Source: Saprospiraceae bacterium | GTDB taxonomy: Bacteria > Bacteroidota > Bacteroidia > Chitinophagales > Saprospiraceae | DNA: 64,000 bases | Direction of reading: 5' to 3' | NCBI GenBank assembly: GCA_021738725.1 | Contig: JAIPBE010000002.1 | Location: 1 to 64,000, forward strand | Part shown: positions 52,801 through 61,037 of the stretch, in pieces | Layout of the letters: each line of letters starts with the position of its first letter | Position numbering within the stretch: the first letter of the stretch is position 1 | Made by a program: the position numbers and the translations under genes | Notes under the pieces: model-generated | Database searches by the model: none | Told to the model about the DNA's origin: nothing | Seen by the model: only the letters and a program-made list of their open reading frames with translations

Positions 52801-55044
52801 CATCCCATTCACTGTGATATCGGCAGGGGACGACAAGATCACACTATCCTTCAGCGTACAACCCTGGTCATCGGTTATAGTCACATAGTAGGTACCTACT
52901 CCAACCGGATCCAATAGATCTGTCCATCCAAAGCCGTTTGACCAGAAGTACTGGTACGGCTCTGTGCCACCATAGGCAAAGACACTAATACTTCCATCGT
53001 CAATACCCTGGCAGGAGACACCGGTTGTGTCGAAGAAGGGCTCAATGACTACTTCCTCAATAAAGGCGCCGCCTTCTACTGTCCCTTCACATAAACCGCC
53101 AGAATAGACGGTTAACAAATCAACTGGGCCCGCTTCGTTTACAGTTAGAATATAAGGTGAATTCGTTATGCCTGTTAAAGGCGTTTGCGGTACACCATTT
53201 ATCATATAGGTCAACTCCCACGGGCTGGAACCCGGTGGACTGAAGGAAATGCTCAGATTAACTTCCGCATTCGGATCGCCCGCGCATAATTTGCCATCCC
53301 CTTCCAGAGTAGCAATCGGTCGGGGATAAACGGTTACATTCGATGTAGCTGTGACCTCCTGCCCACATTGATCGGTGACTGTCACAGTATACATCCCTGA
53401 AGTCGAGGGAAAGAGGGAAATAGATTCACCATCATCCCCTGTATTCCACAAGAATTCATAGTCTTCGACCCCTCCCGAGACGAGAGCATCGATATCGACC
53501 CCGTCATTTTCACAGATGGAGAAGTCCTCGACCTCCACCCCCAAGGGCGGCGTGTCCGCTATCAGAATCTCTACAAAGGGGTTTTCACACGAACAGGGTA
53601 TTTCTAATTCGAGGAGAATGGTTTCAATTCCTTCCTCAATGACATCATCTATCACATCCAACTGGAATTCGATACATTCTTCACCCGCTGGGATCAGAAA
53701 CTGCGTAGGCAGATTGGTATAATCGACACCAGCTGTAGCTGTACTCATCGAGTTCACTGTGAATTCCAACACGACGTCAATATCAATATCTGCCGGAGAT
53801 GATTTACAGATCGTAATGATCCCGTCATCACACTTCTCATATACCAGGTTTGTCCCGGTAGATGGGGACGCAAATTCAAGGTTAGCTTCACCACCTGCAT
53901 TAAAGCTATTCGCCTCGAGGAATACTGCGGAATCAAAGATCCCGTCACCAGCATCAGCGACGACCAACTTGATATGGTATTGGGCACATATCTCCACATC
54001 GATTTCAGCTGTGAAGACAGTTGTCCAACCATCATACTGCAATTCCTGGCCACCTGTATTATCGACGTAATACTGAGAATAATTCAAGGAACCTTTCCCC
54101 ATACAGTTCGCGGGATTGCCAAACGCACCTGCGACACCGGGATTGACCGTATTGATTCCAACAGGAATGAATGTACCTGGGATCCAGGCGATATTATCGG
54201 AGTTGTTTGAAAATGCCCCGGATATACCTGGCCCACTGATGAAAAACCCGAAAACGTCGTTAAAACCGGCGCAGACATACTCCGGATATTCCTCTGAAGC
54301 AAATGCGTATTTGAATTCAATATGCGGTATCGTAGGTTGAAAATCGAATTCTATACCCGTGGCATCAAAAGTATTCTGGTTGGATATTAGGGTCAGATCC
54401 GGGTCGCCTGGCTGTCCAAATGAGTTTCCGGCACTGCCCGAATTATTTGGCCCCTGGGAATTAGTGACATTACCGGAAGCCATGATGACTCCACTCTCAA
54501 TACCGATGGGGCCCCCATCAGAAAACTCGCCCAATCCACCTGCTGCACCGATCGAAGTCACCCCGCTCACATCGAAACATCCTCCTCCAATAAAGACTTC
54601 CTTGATCAGGTATTCTGCATTACTATTGGGTGATACATCATATCTCTTTCCGATGGACGAAGCCGATTTGCAACTCATACAAAACGATGACAACCAGGTG
54701 TTCATATCCTTGATCGGATTACCACAGTTCACATCAAATTGCAACGTCACACATGATCCTGCGGCCTTGAATTTGTGGATTGTGCCAGTTGTCACTTGCA
54801 CAAAAGCACCATTCTGGATGGTCACTTCATCAATACAATCTTCTGACACCTGACCATTCATCATGAAGCCATATGTCTCACCAGGTGTTAAACCACAAAT
54901 CTGGATCTCATTTGCACCTTTCGCAAGGGTGAGATAGTCCCGGGAAGCGGTTTCGGTCATCACGACCTTATTCAATCCAGATTGGGCAGTTACCCCTGAA
55001 ATACAGAGGAATACAAAACTGAAAAAAAGTGAAAAGCGTGTCAT
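49822..55044 (-). CDS. T9SS type B surface protein with choice-of-anchor L-type head and seven Ig-like repeats
   Basis: A 1740-aa secreted protein. The signal peptide is MTRFSLFFSFVFLCISGVTA. Residues about 120-380 show the choice-of-anchor L pattern (GIESGVIMASGNV, FKYAFASEEYPEYV, DVFGFFISGPG) with a Calx-beta-like domain behind (about 400-510). PKD/SprB-like repeats follow (CSxDGSI, YxYxWSNG), then seven units of about 84 residues (about 885-1480), and the type B C-terminal domain (FIPTAFSPHNNDGNNDIF, VFTRWGERVF, GWNGMYQGN). The start at 55044 gives a compact signal peptide; 55056 is also possible, but the promoter at 55079-55109 excludes the ATG at 55098. It is probably a long filamentous adhesin of the SprB kind. 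Confidence 0.83.
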   Translation of the reverse strand: MTRFSLFFSFVFLCISGVTAQSGLNKVVMTETASRDYLTLAKGANEIQICGLTPGETYGFMMNGQVSEDCIDEVTIQNGAFVQVTTGTIHKFKAAGSCVTLQFDVNCGNPIKDMNTWLSSFCMSCKSASSIGKRYDVSPNSNAEYLIKEVFIGGGCFDVSGVTSIGAAGGLGEFSDGGPIGIESGVIMASGNVTNSQGPNNSGSAGNSFGQPGDPDLTLISNQNTFDATGIEFDFQPTIPHIEFKYAFASEEYPEYVCAGFNDVFGFFISGPGISGAFSNNSDNIAWIPGTFIPVGINTVNPGVAGAFGNPANCMGKGSLNYSQYYVDNTGGQELQYDGWTTVFTAEIDVEICAQYHIKLVVADAGDGIFDSAVFLEANSFNAGGEANLEFASPSTGTNLVYEKCDDGIITICKSSPADIDIDVVLEFTVNSMSTATAGVDYTNLPTQFLIPAGEECIEFQLDVIDDVIEEGIETILLELEIPCSCENPFVEILIADTPPLGVEVEDFSICENDGVDIDALVSGGVEDYEFLWNTGDDGESISLFPSTSGMYTVTVTDQCGQEVTATSNVTVYPRPIATLEGDGKLCAGDPNAEVNLSISFSPPGSSPWELTYMINGVPQTPLTGITNSPYILTVNEAGPVDLLTVYSGGLCEGTVEGGAFIEEVVIEPFFDTTGVSCQGIDDGSISVFAYGGTEPYQYFWSNGFGWTDLLDPVGVGTYYVTITDDQGCTLKDSVILSSPADITVNGMITGGTACKDATGSVDLVVAGGNGPFNFSWSNGNTNEDPDDLPAGVNSVTVTDSRGCQQYADFVIVASDAPAGNAQALTGVDCADPFSGSADLTVNGGLPPYMFNWSGNGGSNEDPVGLGGGLYKVTVTDDGGCTTVVSVTIPVDTLPPLAEAGLPDTLNCGITSLNLDGTGSDQGNSYSYQWTTTNGNILSGATSLTPTIGLPGTYQIVVTNSLNGCTAMDIVKVLPDNDSPTVQIDPIANVTCKDTTTVIDASGSSSGPNYTASWSTANGVITSGGNTLMPTVGAPGVYTLTLVNASNNCVSVEDVTVEGDLTPPPVDILPPAVITCANPSITLDGSGSLNLPGTQYIWTTSNGNIVNGFSSDLATVNAKGVYTLEVVNPVTGCINSKTVNVIEDKVKPLSNAAAPEILNCTNTVVDLIGTGSSTGADYTYKWSTFLGNITGSNSSINTECDKPGTYVLTVTNLLNGCTSSVTTVVDLDTVPPVAYAGAGALIDCSDPIATLNGTGSSNTAAMTYQWTTPNGNILAGANSLTPTVNQTGTYTLLVTDTDNGCTAQSSTVVDGDVTVPQVIIQDPDKLTCTIDEVVLDGSQSDFSSAIQYLWTTGSGNIVSGSTTVTPTVNAAGSYTLTATNTDNGCTGSASVVVKEDKTIPKADAGKPSEIYCLGDSVILDGSKSSTGTFYTYDWYLELGGPASFLNEQTPATSESGTYYLVVTDTRNGCTAVDEVEIGSDYLQSADIKMSDPICYNDPGTLEIYNVIGGLYPYQYSLDGGTSYQYNPRFRNLSSGAYKMVVKDAKGCIIKKDFEIPDVNELLVHVDPVVYINLGEEIRLEAQLNIDISQVGGVTWYPAYGLDRTDSLVVFAQPYITTPYFISVVDINGCPGQTEMKIIVRDPNIFIPTAFSPHNNDGNNDIFMIFAQDFGIQEVELFEVFTRWGERVFHAEKFQANDENYGWNGMYQGNLMNPAVFVYYAKIKLIDGRVLTLKGDVSLLE
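50610..52390 (-). repeat. Seven tandem ~252-bp Ig-like repeat units
   Basis: Within the preceding gene, seven successive units of about 84 residues each carry xxxP near the start, a Cys, LDGTGS-type and WTTxxGNIxxG segments, TPTVxxxGTYTLxVT and NGCTA. They resemble PKD/Ig-like domains of surface proteins. Unit borders are approximate. Confidence 0.7.
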
Positions 55045-55078
55045 GTCTTGGCGCATCGGATTTGGCTTATTGAGTACG

Positions 55079-55109
55079 TTAAGATAAGATGAATTCACGG
55101 TTCATCCAA
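55079..55109 (-). promoter_or_regulatory. Promoter of the choice-of-anchor L-type cargo gene
   Basis: On the minus strand TTG (55107-55109) is followed after exactly 20 nt by TATCTTAA (55079-55086), which agrees with TAnnTTTG at the TA and two of the four end bases. Transcription would begin near 55072, upstream of the starts at 55056 and 55044. Confidence 0.42.
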
Positions 55110-55146
55110 AATCATAGGGCAGACCCTTTAATATAGAGTACCTAAG

Positions 55147-55163
55147 GGGCAGGTACGCTGCCC
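55147..55163 (-). terminator. Weak hairpin after the galactose-binding-like cargo gene
   Basis: A 6-bp stem GGGCAG/CTGCCC with a 5-nt loop lies directly after the stop codon of the 758-aa cargo gene. There is no T-run on the minus strand, so termination here would be inefficient or factor-dependent. Confidence 0.25.
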
Positions 55164-55166
55164 GAA

Positions 55167-57443
55167 TCATCGAAATAATTGCACTTCCCCCTTGATTTTT
55201 TCGACTTTTCCTGAAATCAACACCACTTGCAGAGAGTACACATACACACCGGATGGTGCCAATCGATCTCCGATCTCCCCGTTCCACCCCAGTGGTTGGT
55301 TGATTGCAGGGTCATTCTGCCAGCGGTATTGCTGATTTCCCCATCGGTCAAATACCTCCATTTGATCCACACGTTGGATCACTTCCGGATTCAAAATCGG
55401 TACAAACAGGTCATTCACGCCATCTTCATTCGGAGAAAATGCGGAAGGCACATAGCTGTACCAGGTGTCTTCAAACTTCAGATAGGTCTGAGCACAGATC
55501 TCACAATCGGGGCCAAATTGAATACACAAGGTCAGAATGCCGCCCCCGATTCCGGATACGTTCACCTGCTGACAGTCCGTGCAATCCAGAATCAATTGCG
55601 GAGCAGACCAGGTGAATCCAATTACCAGTGAATCAGAAAATCCCAGGACAGGTTTGACATGGATCTGTTCACCTGCAATGCCTGTCAATCCCTGGGGCAA
55701 ACCCAGCATTGGCAATACCGTTTCCGGCACCGTGAGCAAGGTATCCCACATGCAACCATTGGCATCCATCACCTGTAGTAAATAGTCACCCGGGGTAAGG
55801 CCCGCAAACGCAGGTCCTCCGGTGACGCTAGTGCCGGCCCCCTCCAGGGTAAGCACAAAAGGCGGAACACCCGTATCTAGATCAGAGAATTGGATCAGCC
55901 CGTTGTCCCCTTCACAAACCGGCGCTTGCACATCGTATTGCAGCCCTCCAAGACTCAGCCGAAAGTCGTTGACCTCCACTGTATCCAGTGCGGTACAACC
56001 ATTGAACGGGTCCGTCACTTTCACCTGATAGATCCCTGAATCTCCAACAGTCAACTTCCCTCCAGTCTCCAGGCCCCAGGCGGGATCTGTCAAGCTGGTC
56101 CATACAGCAATCAAGGGAGGGGATACCATTCCCTGCCCGATCACAACAGAATCCGTCAGACAGGTCAGGGCCCTATCCGGTCCGGCATCGGCTTGCGGAT
56201 TGACCTCATTTTCTGCGACCGTCACCATCAGCTGCACTGTGCATGCACCCGTACTTCCAGCCAACGAAGATGTCAGCGTATAATTTCCAGGTGTTTGCAC
56301 CCATAAGTTCGGGTTTGTAGCACCGGGTATAACGTTCCCGAGAGGGTCAGTCCAGGAGAATGACAGAGCACCCGGGCCACCGGGGACATCGGCAGAGATC
56401 AGGACTTCATCCAGGAGACAATCCAGGGTGTCTGGAGTTTGTATCTGAATGGCTGGATCCCAGAAAAATGCATCTATCCTAATCGTAGAGTCACATCCCC
56501 ATTGATCCTGTAATACGACCGTATCCATACCCGAATTCACAATAGAAACGCCACCCACCTCCAACAGATCTCCAGCACAAAGGAGGGTATCCAGAGTGGT
56601 GATCTTTTGGGGCACGTGACGCACGACAACCGTATCAGATATCGTGCATCGTTCCTTCATGACAATATCGTCCAGGGCAAAATCATTCCCCGAATTGGCG
56701 CCTTTCAGGTTGCGAATACACACCTGGACATTGGTCTGCAACCCCGCTGTCCAGGTCAGCGTCGTTTCGATCCATTCACAGGTGACCGGCCCCAACAGGT
56801 TGGGCATTCCATAATTCTGTCCATCGATCCGAAAGACCAGTTCTGGTGATTCATTTTCAGTCAGGGCCGACGCCCAAAACGACAGGTCATATACCCCTCC
56901 CGGCTCGACGGTCACATTCTGACACCAGATATCCCGATTGCCGAGAAAGCTGCCGTTACAAGCAAGCATCAGACCACTCCCGGTGGTATGATCCTGGCAC
57001 TGTTTAAAGTCCGGATGGATGGACGATGGATCGCTGACGATCCCATAGGAGCCGGGGATGAATAATGTAAATGGTGAATACAGCATGGAGGAAGTAAACC
57101 CACTGTTGCCTGCTGAAAAATCACCATTTTGGATCTTGTTTGGAGATTGGATTTGTGCCGAGGCGATCAACGTCTCCACATTGGTCGTAGTGACAGACCA
57201 GGTGGCTGAATCCACATAAACCGGCACTGGACTCACCACCCAGTTGAGATTCAACACATCCCAGTCACATTGTGCCTGCACCTGAGTCTGTGTTTGTGGC
57301 GCACAAAGTATCTGATCGGGGCCCAACGTGAATGCCTGCTGGCATGCGGAGGTCTGGGCCATCACATCGTGGGTTAAAATGGCGAAGAAAATGACTAACG
57401 AAGGGAGATACCACCTGGATGGAAAGAATTGTTTCTCAGGCAT
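55167..57443 (-). CDS. T9SS type B surface protein with galactose-binding-like head
   Basis: A 758-aa secreted protein with a signal peptide (ends near residue 30, DVMAQ). Residues about 105-270 look like a jelly-roll, carbohydrate-binding-type domain (IQNGDFSAGNSGF, VEPGGVYDLSFWASA, FRIDGQNYG, FALDDIVMKE). This is followed by a Cys-containing segment, two or three Ig/PKD-like modules and the type B C-terminal domain (YVPSAFSPNEDGVNDLFVP, VFDRWGNQQY, GWNGEIGDR). It is the smallest of three neighbouring cargo proteins and probably a sugar-binding surface protein. It has a perfect -7 element 34 bp upstream, in the space after the permease gene. Confidence 0.83.
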   Translation of the reverse strand: MPEKQFFPSRWYLPSLVIFFAILTHDVMAQTSACQQAFTLGPDQILCAPQTQTQVQAQCDWDVLNLNWVVSPVPVYVDSATWSVTTTNVETLIASAQIQSPNKIQNGDFSAGNSGFTSSMLYSPFTLFIPGSYGIVSDPSSIHPDFKQCQDHTTGSGLMLACNGSFLGNRDIWCQNVTVEPGGVYDLSFWASALTENESPELVFRIDGQNYGMPNLLGPVTCEWIETTLTWTAGLQTNVQVCIRNLKGANSGNDFALDDIVMKERCTISDTVVVRHVPQKITTLDTLLCAGDLLEVGGVSIVNSGMDTVVLQDQWGCDSTIRIDAFFWDPAIQIQTPDTLDCLLDEVLISADVPGGPGALSFSWTDPLGNVIPGATNPNLWVQTPGNYTLTSSLAGSTGACTVQLMVTVAENEVNPQADAGPDRALTCLTDSVVIGQGMVSPPLIAVWTSLTDPAWGLETGGKLTVGDSGIYQVKVTDPFNGCTALDTVEVNDFRLSLGGLQYDVQAPVCEGDNGLIQFSDLDTGVPPFVLTLEGAGTSVTGGPAFAGLTPGDYLLQVMDANGCMWDTLLTVPETVLPMLGLPQGLTGIAGEQIHVKPVLGFSDSLVIGFTWSAPQLILDCTDCQQVNVSGIGGGILTLCIQFGPDCEICAQTYLKFEDTWYSYVPSAFSPNEDGVNDLFVPILNPEVIQRVDQMEVFDRWGNQQYRWQNDPAINQPLGWNGEIGDRLAPSGVYVYSLQVVLISGKVEKIKGEVQLFR

Positions 57444-57476
57444 ATATTGGCAAGGTCAGAGGAGCATCATATCGAC

Positions 57477-57484
57477 CAAAGATA
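57477..57484 (-). promoter_or_regulatory. -7 promoter element of the galactose-binding-like cargo gene
   Basis: TATCTTTG on the minus strand is a perfect match to TAnnTTTG, 34 bp before the ATG and 14 bp after the permease stop. A -33 TTG at 20 nt would lie in the permease coding end but is not seen. Confidence 0.45.
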
Positions 57485-57497
57485 ACAGATAATCCAG

Positions 57498-58817
57498 CTA
57501 TGATCGCTGCTGTTTCCGATCCCGTCTGAACCACCAGAATACGGGAATACCCGCACTGCAAACCAGCAATCCTGCCCACGCCTGCACAGGTTGACTCCAC
57601 AGGACAGTGCCCAGGAACCATAAACAAAGACAAATGTAGATCAACGGGATGAAGGGGAAGAACGGCACCCGAAAAGCAGGCATTTCCTGCTCAGGTCGCC
57701 TCCGAAAGATGAAGATCCCCACCGCCGCCATGACCATGAATACCACATCCATAAAGACGACATAAGTGATCAGATTTTCGAAAGTTGACCAAAACCAGAG
57801 CAAGACAATGGACCAGGTGGATTGCAACAGGATGGCCAGATAAGGCGTTTGAAAACGGGGATGGATCCTGGCCAGCTGCGGCAAAAAAGAACCGTCATGA
57901 CCCATTGAATAATAGAGTCTGGGGGCGGAAAGCGTGTATATACTGGCTGTCCCCAAGGTGGAAAGAATGATCAACAAGGCAATAAAAACGCCTCCTTGAT
58001 GAAAGACCTGACCGATGGCATCGGCTGCCACTGCCGAGGATTGTGCGATCTCAGCTGGTGAAAGCAGTTGCAGATATGCCCAATTGGCAGTCACATACAC
58101 CGTCGTCACCACCAATGCCCCAATGATCATGGCCCGCGGAACTGTTTTCGCAGGCTGAATGGTCTCGCCAGCCAGGTAGGAGGCATGATGCCATCCGCCA
58201 TAGGACCAGAACACACCGACGAGGGCCAGGCCCAAACCAGATACTCCCCAAGTGCCATTCCCGGGAGGTCTGGTATTGCCTGTACTGAATAAATACCACG
58301 CACTAACAGCGACGATCATACCGATTCCCAGGATCTTCATCAATGTGAGAGCAGAAGCAACGCCGGCGCCCGATCTGACCCCTCGAATATTGATCAGTGT
58401 CAGCAATATCAAGAGGACTGTGCCCACGATGGGGACACCCTCGGGACCAATAGGCAGAAAGTAATCGAGATACCGTACACAGGCCAGGACCAGTGCTGCG
58501 ATCGCACCAGACGTGATCACGGTCAGGGAGACCCATCCATACAGAAAGGCGACCAGGTCACCATATGCTTCCCGCAGATAGGCATAGACGCCTCCGATGC
58601 CGGGGTATCGACTGCCGAGTTCAGCAAATGTGAGGGACCCGGTCAGGGCGACGACCCCGCCGATCATCCAGGCAATCAGGATTCCGTCCGCATGGGGAAC
58701 TTTTGCAGCGATATCACTGGGGGTGAGAAAAATGCCGGAACCAATGCATGCCCCGATCGCGATCAGGGCCAACGGCATCAATCCAATCTGGCGTTGAAAG
58801 CCGTGCGGCTCCTTCAT
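57498..58817 (-). CDS. APC superfamily amino acid permease
   Basis: A 439-aa inner-membrane transporter with about twelve helices. The first helix carries the APC substrate motif IGACIGSGIF (21-30), and the consensus GSLTFAELGSRYPGIGGVYAYLREAYG (59-85) follows. It is related to the LAT/serine-threonine-exchanger type. The substrate cannot be told from sequence. It lies 9 bp after the secreted metal-binding gene on the same strand, and a PLP amino acid decarboxylase is divergent from that gene, which suggests an amino acid as cargo. Confidence 0.87.
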   Translation of the reverse strand: MKEPHGFQRQIGLMPLALIAIGACIGSGIFLTPSDIAAKVPHADGILIAWMIGGVVALTGSLTFAELGSRYPGIGGVYAYLREAYGDLVAFLYGWVSLTVITSGAIAALVLACVRYLDYFLPIGPEGVPIVGTVLLILLTLINIRGVRSGAGVASALTLMKILGIGMIVAVSAWYLFSTGNTRPPGNGTWGVSGLGLALVGVFWSYGGWHHASYLAGETIQPAKTVPRAMIIGALVVTTVYVTANWAYLQLLSPAEIAQSSAVAADAIGQVFHQGGVFIALLIILSTLGTASIYTLSAPRLYYSMGHDGSFLPQLARIHPRFQTPYLAILLQSTWSIVLLWFWSTFENLITYVVFMDVVFMVMAAVGIFIFRRRPEQEMPAFRVPFFPFIPLIYICLCLWFLGTVLWSQPVQAWAGLLVCSAGIPVFWWFRRDRKQQRS

Positions 58818-58826
58818 CAGGGCAGG

Positions 58827-59414
58827 TTATTTCTCGAGGGCGGCCGGACGATCATATTTGCAGCAGGTGTGCAGGGTATTGTACACATCATCAGCTGCAC
58901 GAACGGCATCTGTGTCATGTCCAACGGCAGCGATCGCCTGTTGAATGGCGGCGACATCGGTTTTTCCTGGGAGATATTTGAGCGTCAGCTGTTGAGTTTC
59001 CTCACTCCAATTGGCCATCACTACTCCTTTGACCGATCGAGTGGCGCGTTCGATCCGATCCTTACACATTCCGCACTTGCCATACACAATGAATTGAGCG
59101 GATTCTAGGGATTTCTTGCTGGCACCATTCCAGTGGCCCGGCTGGGATTGGACATCCGTTGCAGCGACCTGTTTTTGTGCCAGGATCTCCCTGATCGTCA
59201 AAATGGGATAGTCGTCCTTGTTCGGCACGGTCAGAGTCAGCCGATTTCCTCCTACCTGTACCTGGCGGATATCGGTATACTCTGCGAAGAGTGCCTTAAT
59301 ATCCTCATCCGAAACGTTTTCGGGACGCTCCAGTTGGATGGTGTATTGAATTTGTGCCTTCAAGCTGGAAATGCTCAGGATAACGAGCAGAGAAAGAAGA
59401 ATGCGGATACGCAT
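58827..59414 (-). CDS. Exported heavy-metal-associated domain protein
   Basis: A 195-aa protein with a signal peptide (residues 1-20, SSLKA). The first part (22-85) is a small alpha/beta domain. Residues 103-170 are a heavy-metal-associated (HMA) domain with the metal site CGMC (Cys114 and Cys117). The C-terminal tail has a Cys-Cys pair (LHTCCKYDR) that may complete a second site. HMA domains bind Cu(I), Zn or similar ions and pass them between partners. The start at 59414 is chosen over a longer frame to 59564, since it gives a clean signal peptide and does not overlap the divergent decarboxylase gene. The permease gene follows after 9 bp. Confidence 0.75.
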   Translation of the reverse strand: MRIRILLSLLVILSISSLKAQIQYTIQLERPENVSDEDIKALFAEYTDIRQVQVGGNRLTLTVPNKDDYPILTIREILAQKQVAATDVQSQPGHWNGASKKSLESAQFIVYGKCGMCKDRIERATRSVKGVVMANWSEETQQLTLKYLPGKTDVAAIQQAIAAVGHDTDAVRAADDVYNTLHTCCKYDRPAALEK

Positions 59415-59528
59415 ATGTAGAGATGTTTTATTTATAATGCCATTTGGGGACGTTAAGTTACCTTCTTTGCAAATAATAACAAGGATCTTGCTTTTTTTCA
59501 AAGAAATGACTTTACAAGCGATCGTTAT

Positions 59529-61004
59529 ATGAATATGTCTGCACCATTGGATGACCTGCGACAACAGATCAACGCCTTAGAAATACAGACCAATGACATG
59601 GACCCCAGCCCGATTGAATGGGGAAGGTGGTTGGACCAGATGAAGGCTTATACGGATGACTTCCTGATCGACACCAGAGATGGCCCGGCATATCGCCAAC
59701 CGCCCGTTGGTTTGAAACAGGAGAATTATCCGTTTCATCTGTCCGAGACGGGTGTTTCCCTGTCGGAAGTCCTGTCGGAAATGCATCAAATGGTGGACTA
59801 TTCAGGTTTGAATCCTGCTTCAGGAGGTCATCTGGCCTATATCCCCGGAGGAGGAGTCCTCCCCTCTGCGCTGGGTGATCTGCTGGCAGCCGTAACAAAT
59901 CGCTATGCCGGCGTTGCCTTTGCCAACCCGGGGGCGGTCGCTCTGGAGCATTTTCTGATCCGATGGATGACCGAACTCTTTGGATTTCCGGCCACTACTG
60001 GTGGTAATTTGAGTAGTGGTGGATCTATTGCCAATCTGATCGCCATTACCACCGCCAGGGACGCACGACAGGTAAAGCCATCTGCATATGAGCGGCTGGT
60101 GATCTATGGTTCAGAGCGGATGCACCATTGCCTCCACAAAGCCTTGCGTATTGCTGGACTTGGTTTCAGTCCTCTGCGCGAAATCGAATTGGATGATCGC
60201 CAACGAATGATACCGGAAGCGCTCGAAGTGCAGATCATCCAGGACAAAACGGATGGTTTGATCCCCTTCCTGATCATCGGTTCAGCCGGAACAACAGATA
60301 CAGGCAGTATCGACCCGCTGGATGCTTTGGCCGACTTGGCAGAACGTCACTCCCTCTGGTTTCATATCGATGCGGCATATGGTGGCTTCTTTTATCTGGT
60401 ACCAGAATTCAGATCCAGGTTGAGTGGTATCTCCCGTGCGCATTCACTGGTCATCGATCCGCACAAGGGCTTGTTCCTTCCGTATGGCACAGGGGCTGTT
60501 TTAATTCGGGACATCCATCAACTTCATGCCAGTCAGTATTATCAGGCCAATTATATGCAGGATGCTGCCATGGCCGACCTGGGATGGTCACCTGCTGATC
60601 TATCACCGGAACTGACCAAACACTTTCGCGGTCTGCGCATGTACTTTGCGTTAAAGATGTTTGGCATTGACATATTCAGGAACTGCCTGAAAGAAAAAAT
60701 TTTCCTTTGCCAATATTTTCATCTGGCTGTACAAGACCTCGGTTTTGAGGTAGGTCCAGACCCCGAACTTTCTGTGACACATTTTCGTTGGGCACCGGTA
60801 GGAAATCCGGACCATAATGCTGTGAATCGCAGGATCATGGACCTCGTTCATGCAGATGGACGTGTTTTCCTGTCCTCCACAACCCTGAACGGGCAGATCT
60901 GGATCCGGTTCGCCGTTCTCAGCTTTCGAACCAAGTTTCGTCATATCTCCATGACTCTGGAACTTCTTCAGCAGGTATTGAACCAACTATCTGAAAATGA
61001 TTAA
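59529..61004 (+). CDS. PLP-dependent amino acid decarboxylase (group II)
   Basis: A 491-aa enzyme of the aromatic-L-amino-acid/glutamate decarboxylase group. The PLP lysine is Lys313 in VIDPHKGLF, the cofactor Asp is in FHIDAAYGGF (Asp281), and NLSSGGSIANL and the middle SAGTTDTGSIDPL are typical. It catalyses decarboxylation of an amino acid (aromatic or related) to an amine, or a related aldehyde-forming reaction; the substrate is not evident. The gene is divergent from the metal-binding and permease genes with a 114-bp spacer, and 33 bp before the aspartyl protease on the same strand. Confidence 0.87.
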   Translation: MNMSAPLDDLRQQINALEIQTNDMDPSPIEWGRWLDQMKAYTDDFLIDTRDGPAYRQPPVGLKQENYPFHLSETGVSLSEVLSEMHQMVDYSGLNPASGGHLAYIPGGGVLPSALGDLLAAVTNRYAGVAFANPGAVALEHFLIRWMTELFGFPATTGGNLSSGGSIANLIAITTARDARQVKPSAYERLVIYGSERMHHCLHKALRIAGLGFSPLREIELDDRQRMIPEALEVQIIQDKTDGLIPFLIIGSAGTTDTGSIDPLDALADLAERHSLWFHIDAAYGGFFYLVPEFRSRLSGISRAHSLVIDPHKGLFLPYGTGAVLIRDIHQLHASQYYQANYMQDAAMADLGWSPADLSPELTKHFRGLRMYFALKMFGIDIFRNCLKEKIFLCQYFHLAVQDLGFEVGPDPELSVTHFRWAPVGNPDHNAVNRRIMDLVHADGRVFLSSTTLNGQIWIRFAVLSFRTKFRHISMTLELLQQVLNQLSEND

Positions 61005-61037
61005 GTTCGCTTTCATTCATTCCACTTGAATCCGCTC

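Noticed and set aside
59415-59564. A longer N terminus for the metal-binding protein
   Set aside because: It would overlap the divergent decarboxylase gene, and the signal peptide begins at the ATG at 59412-59414.
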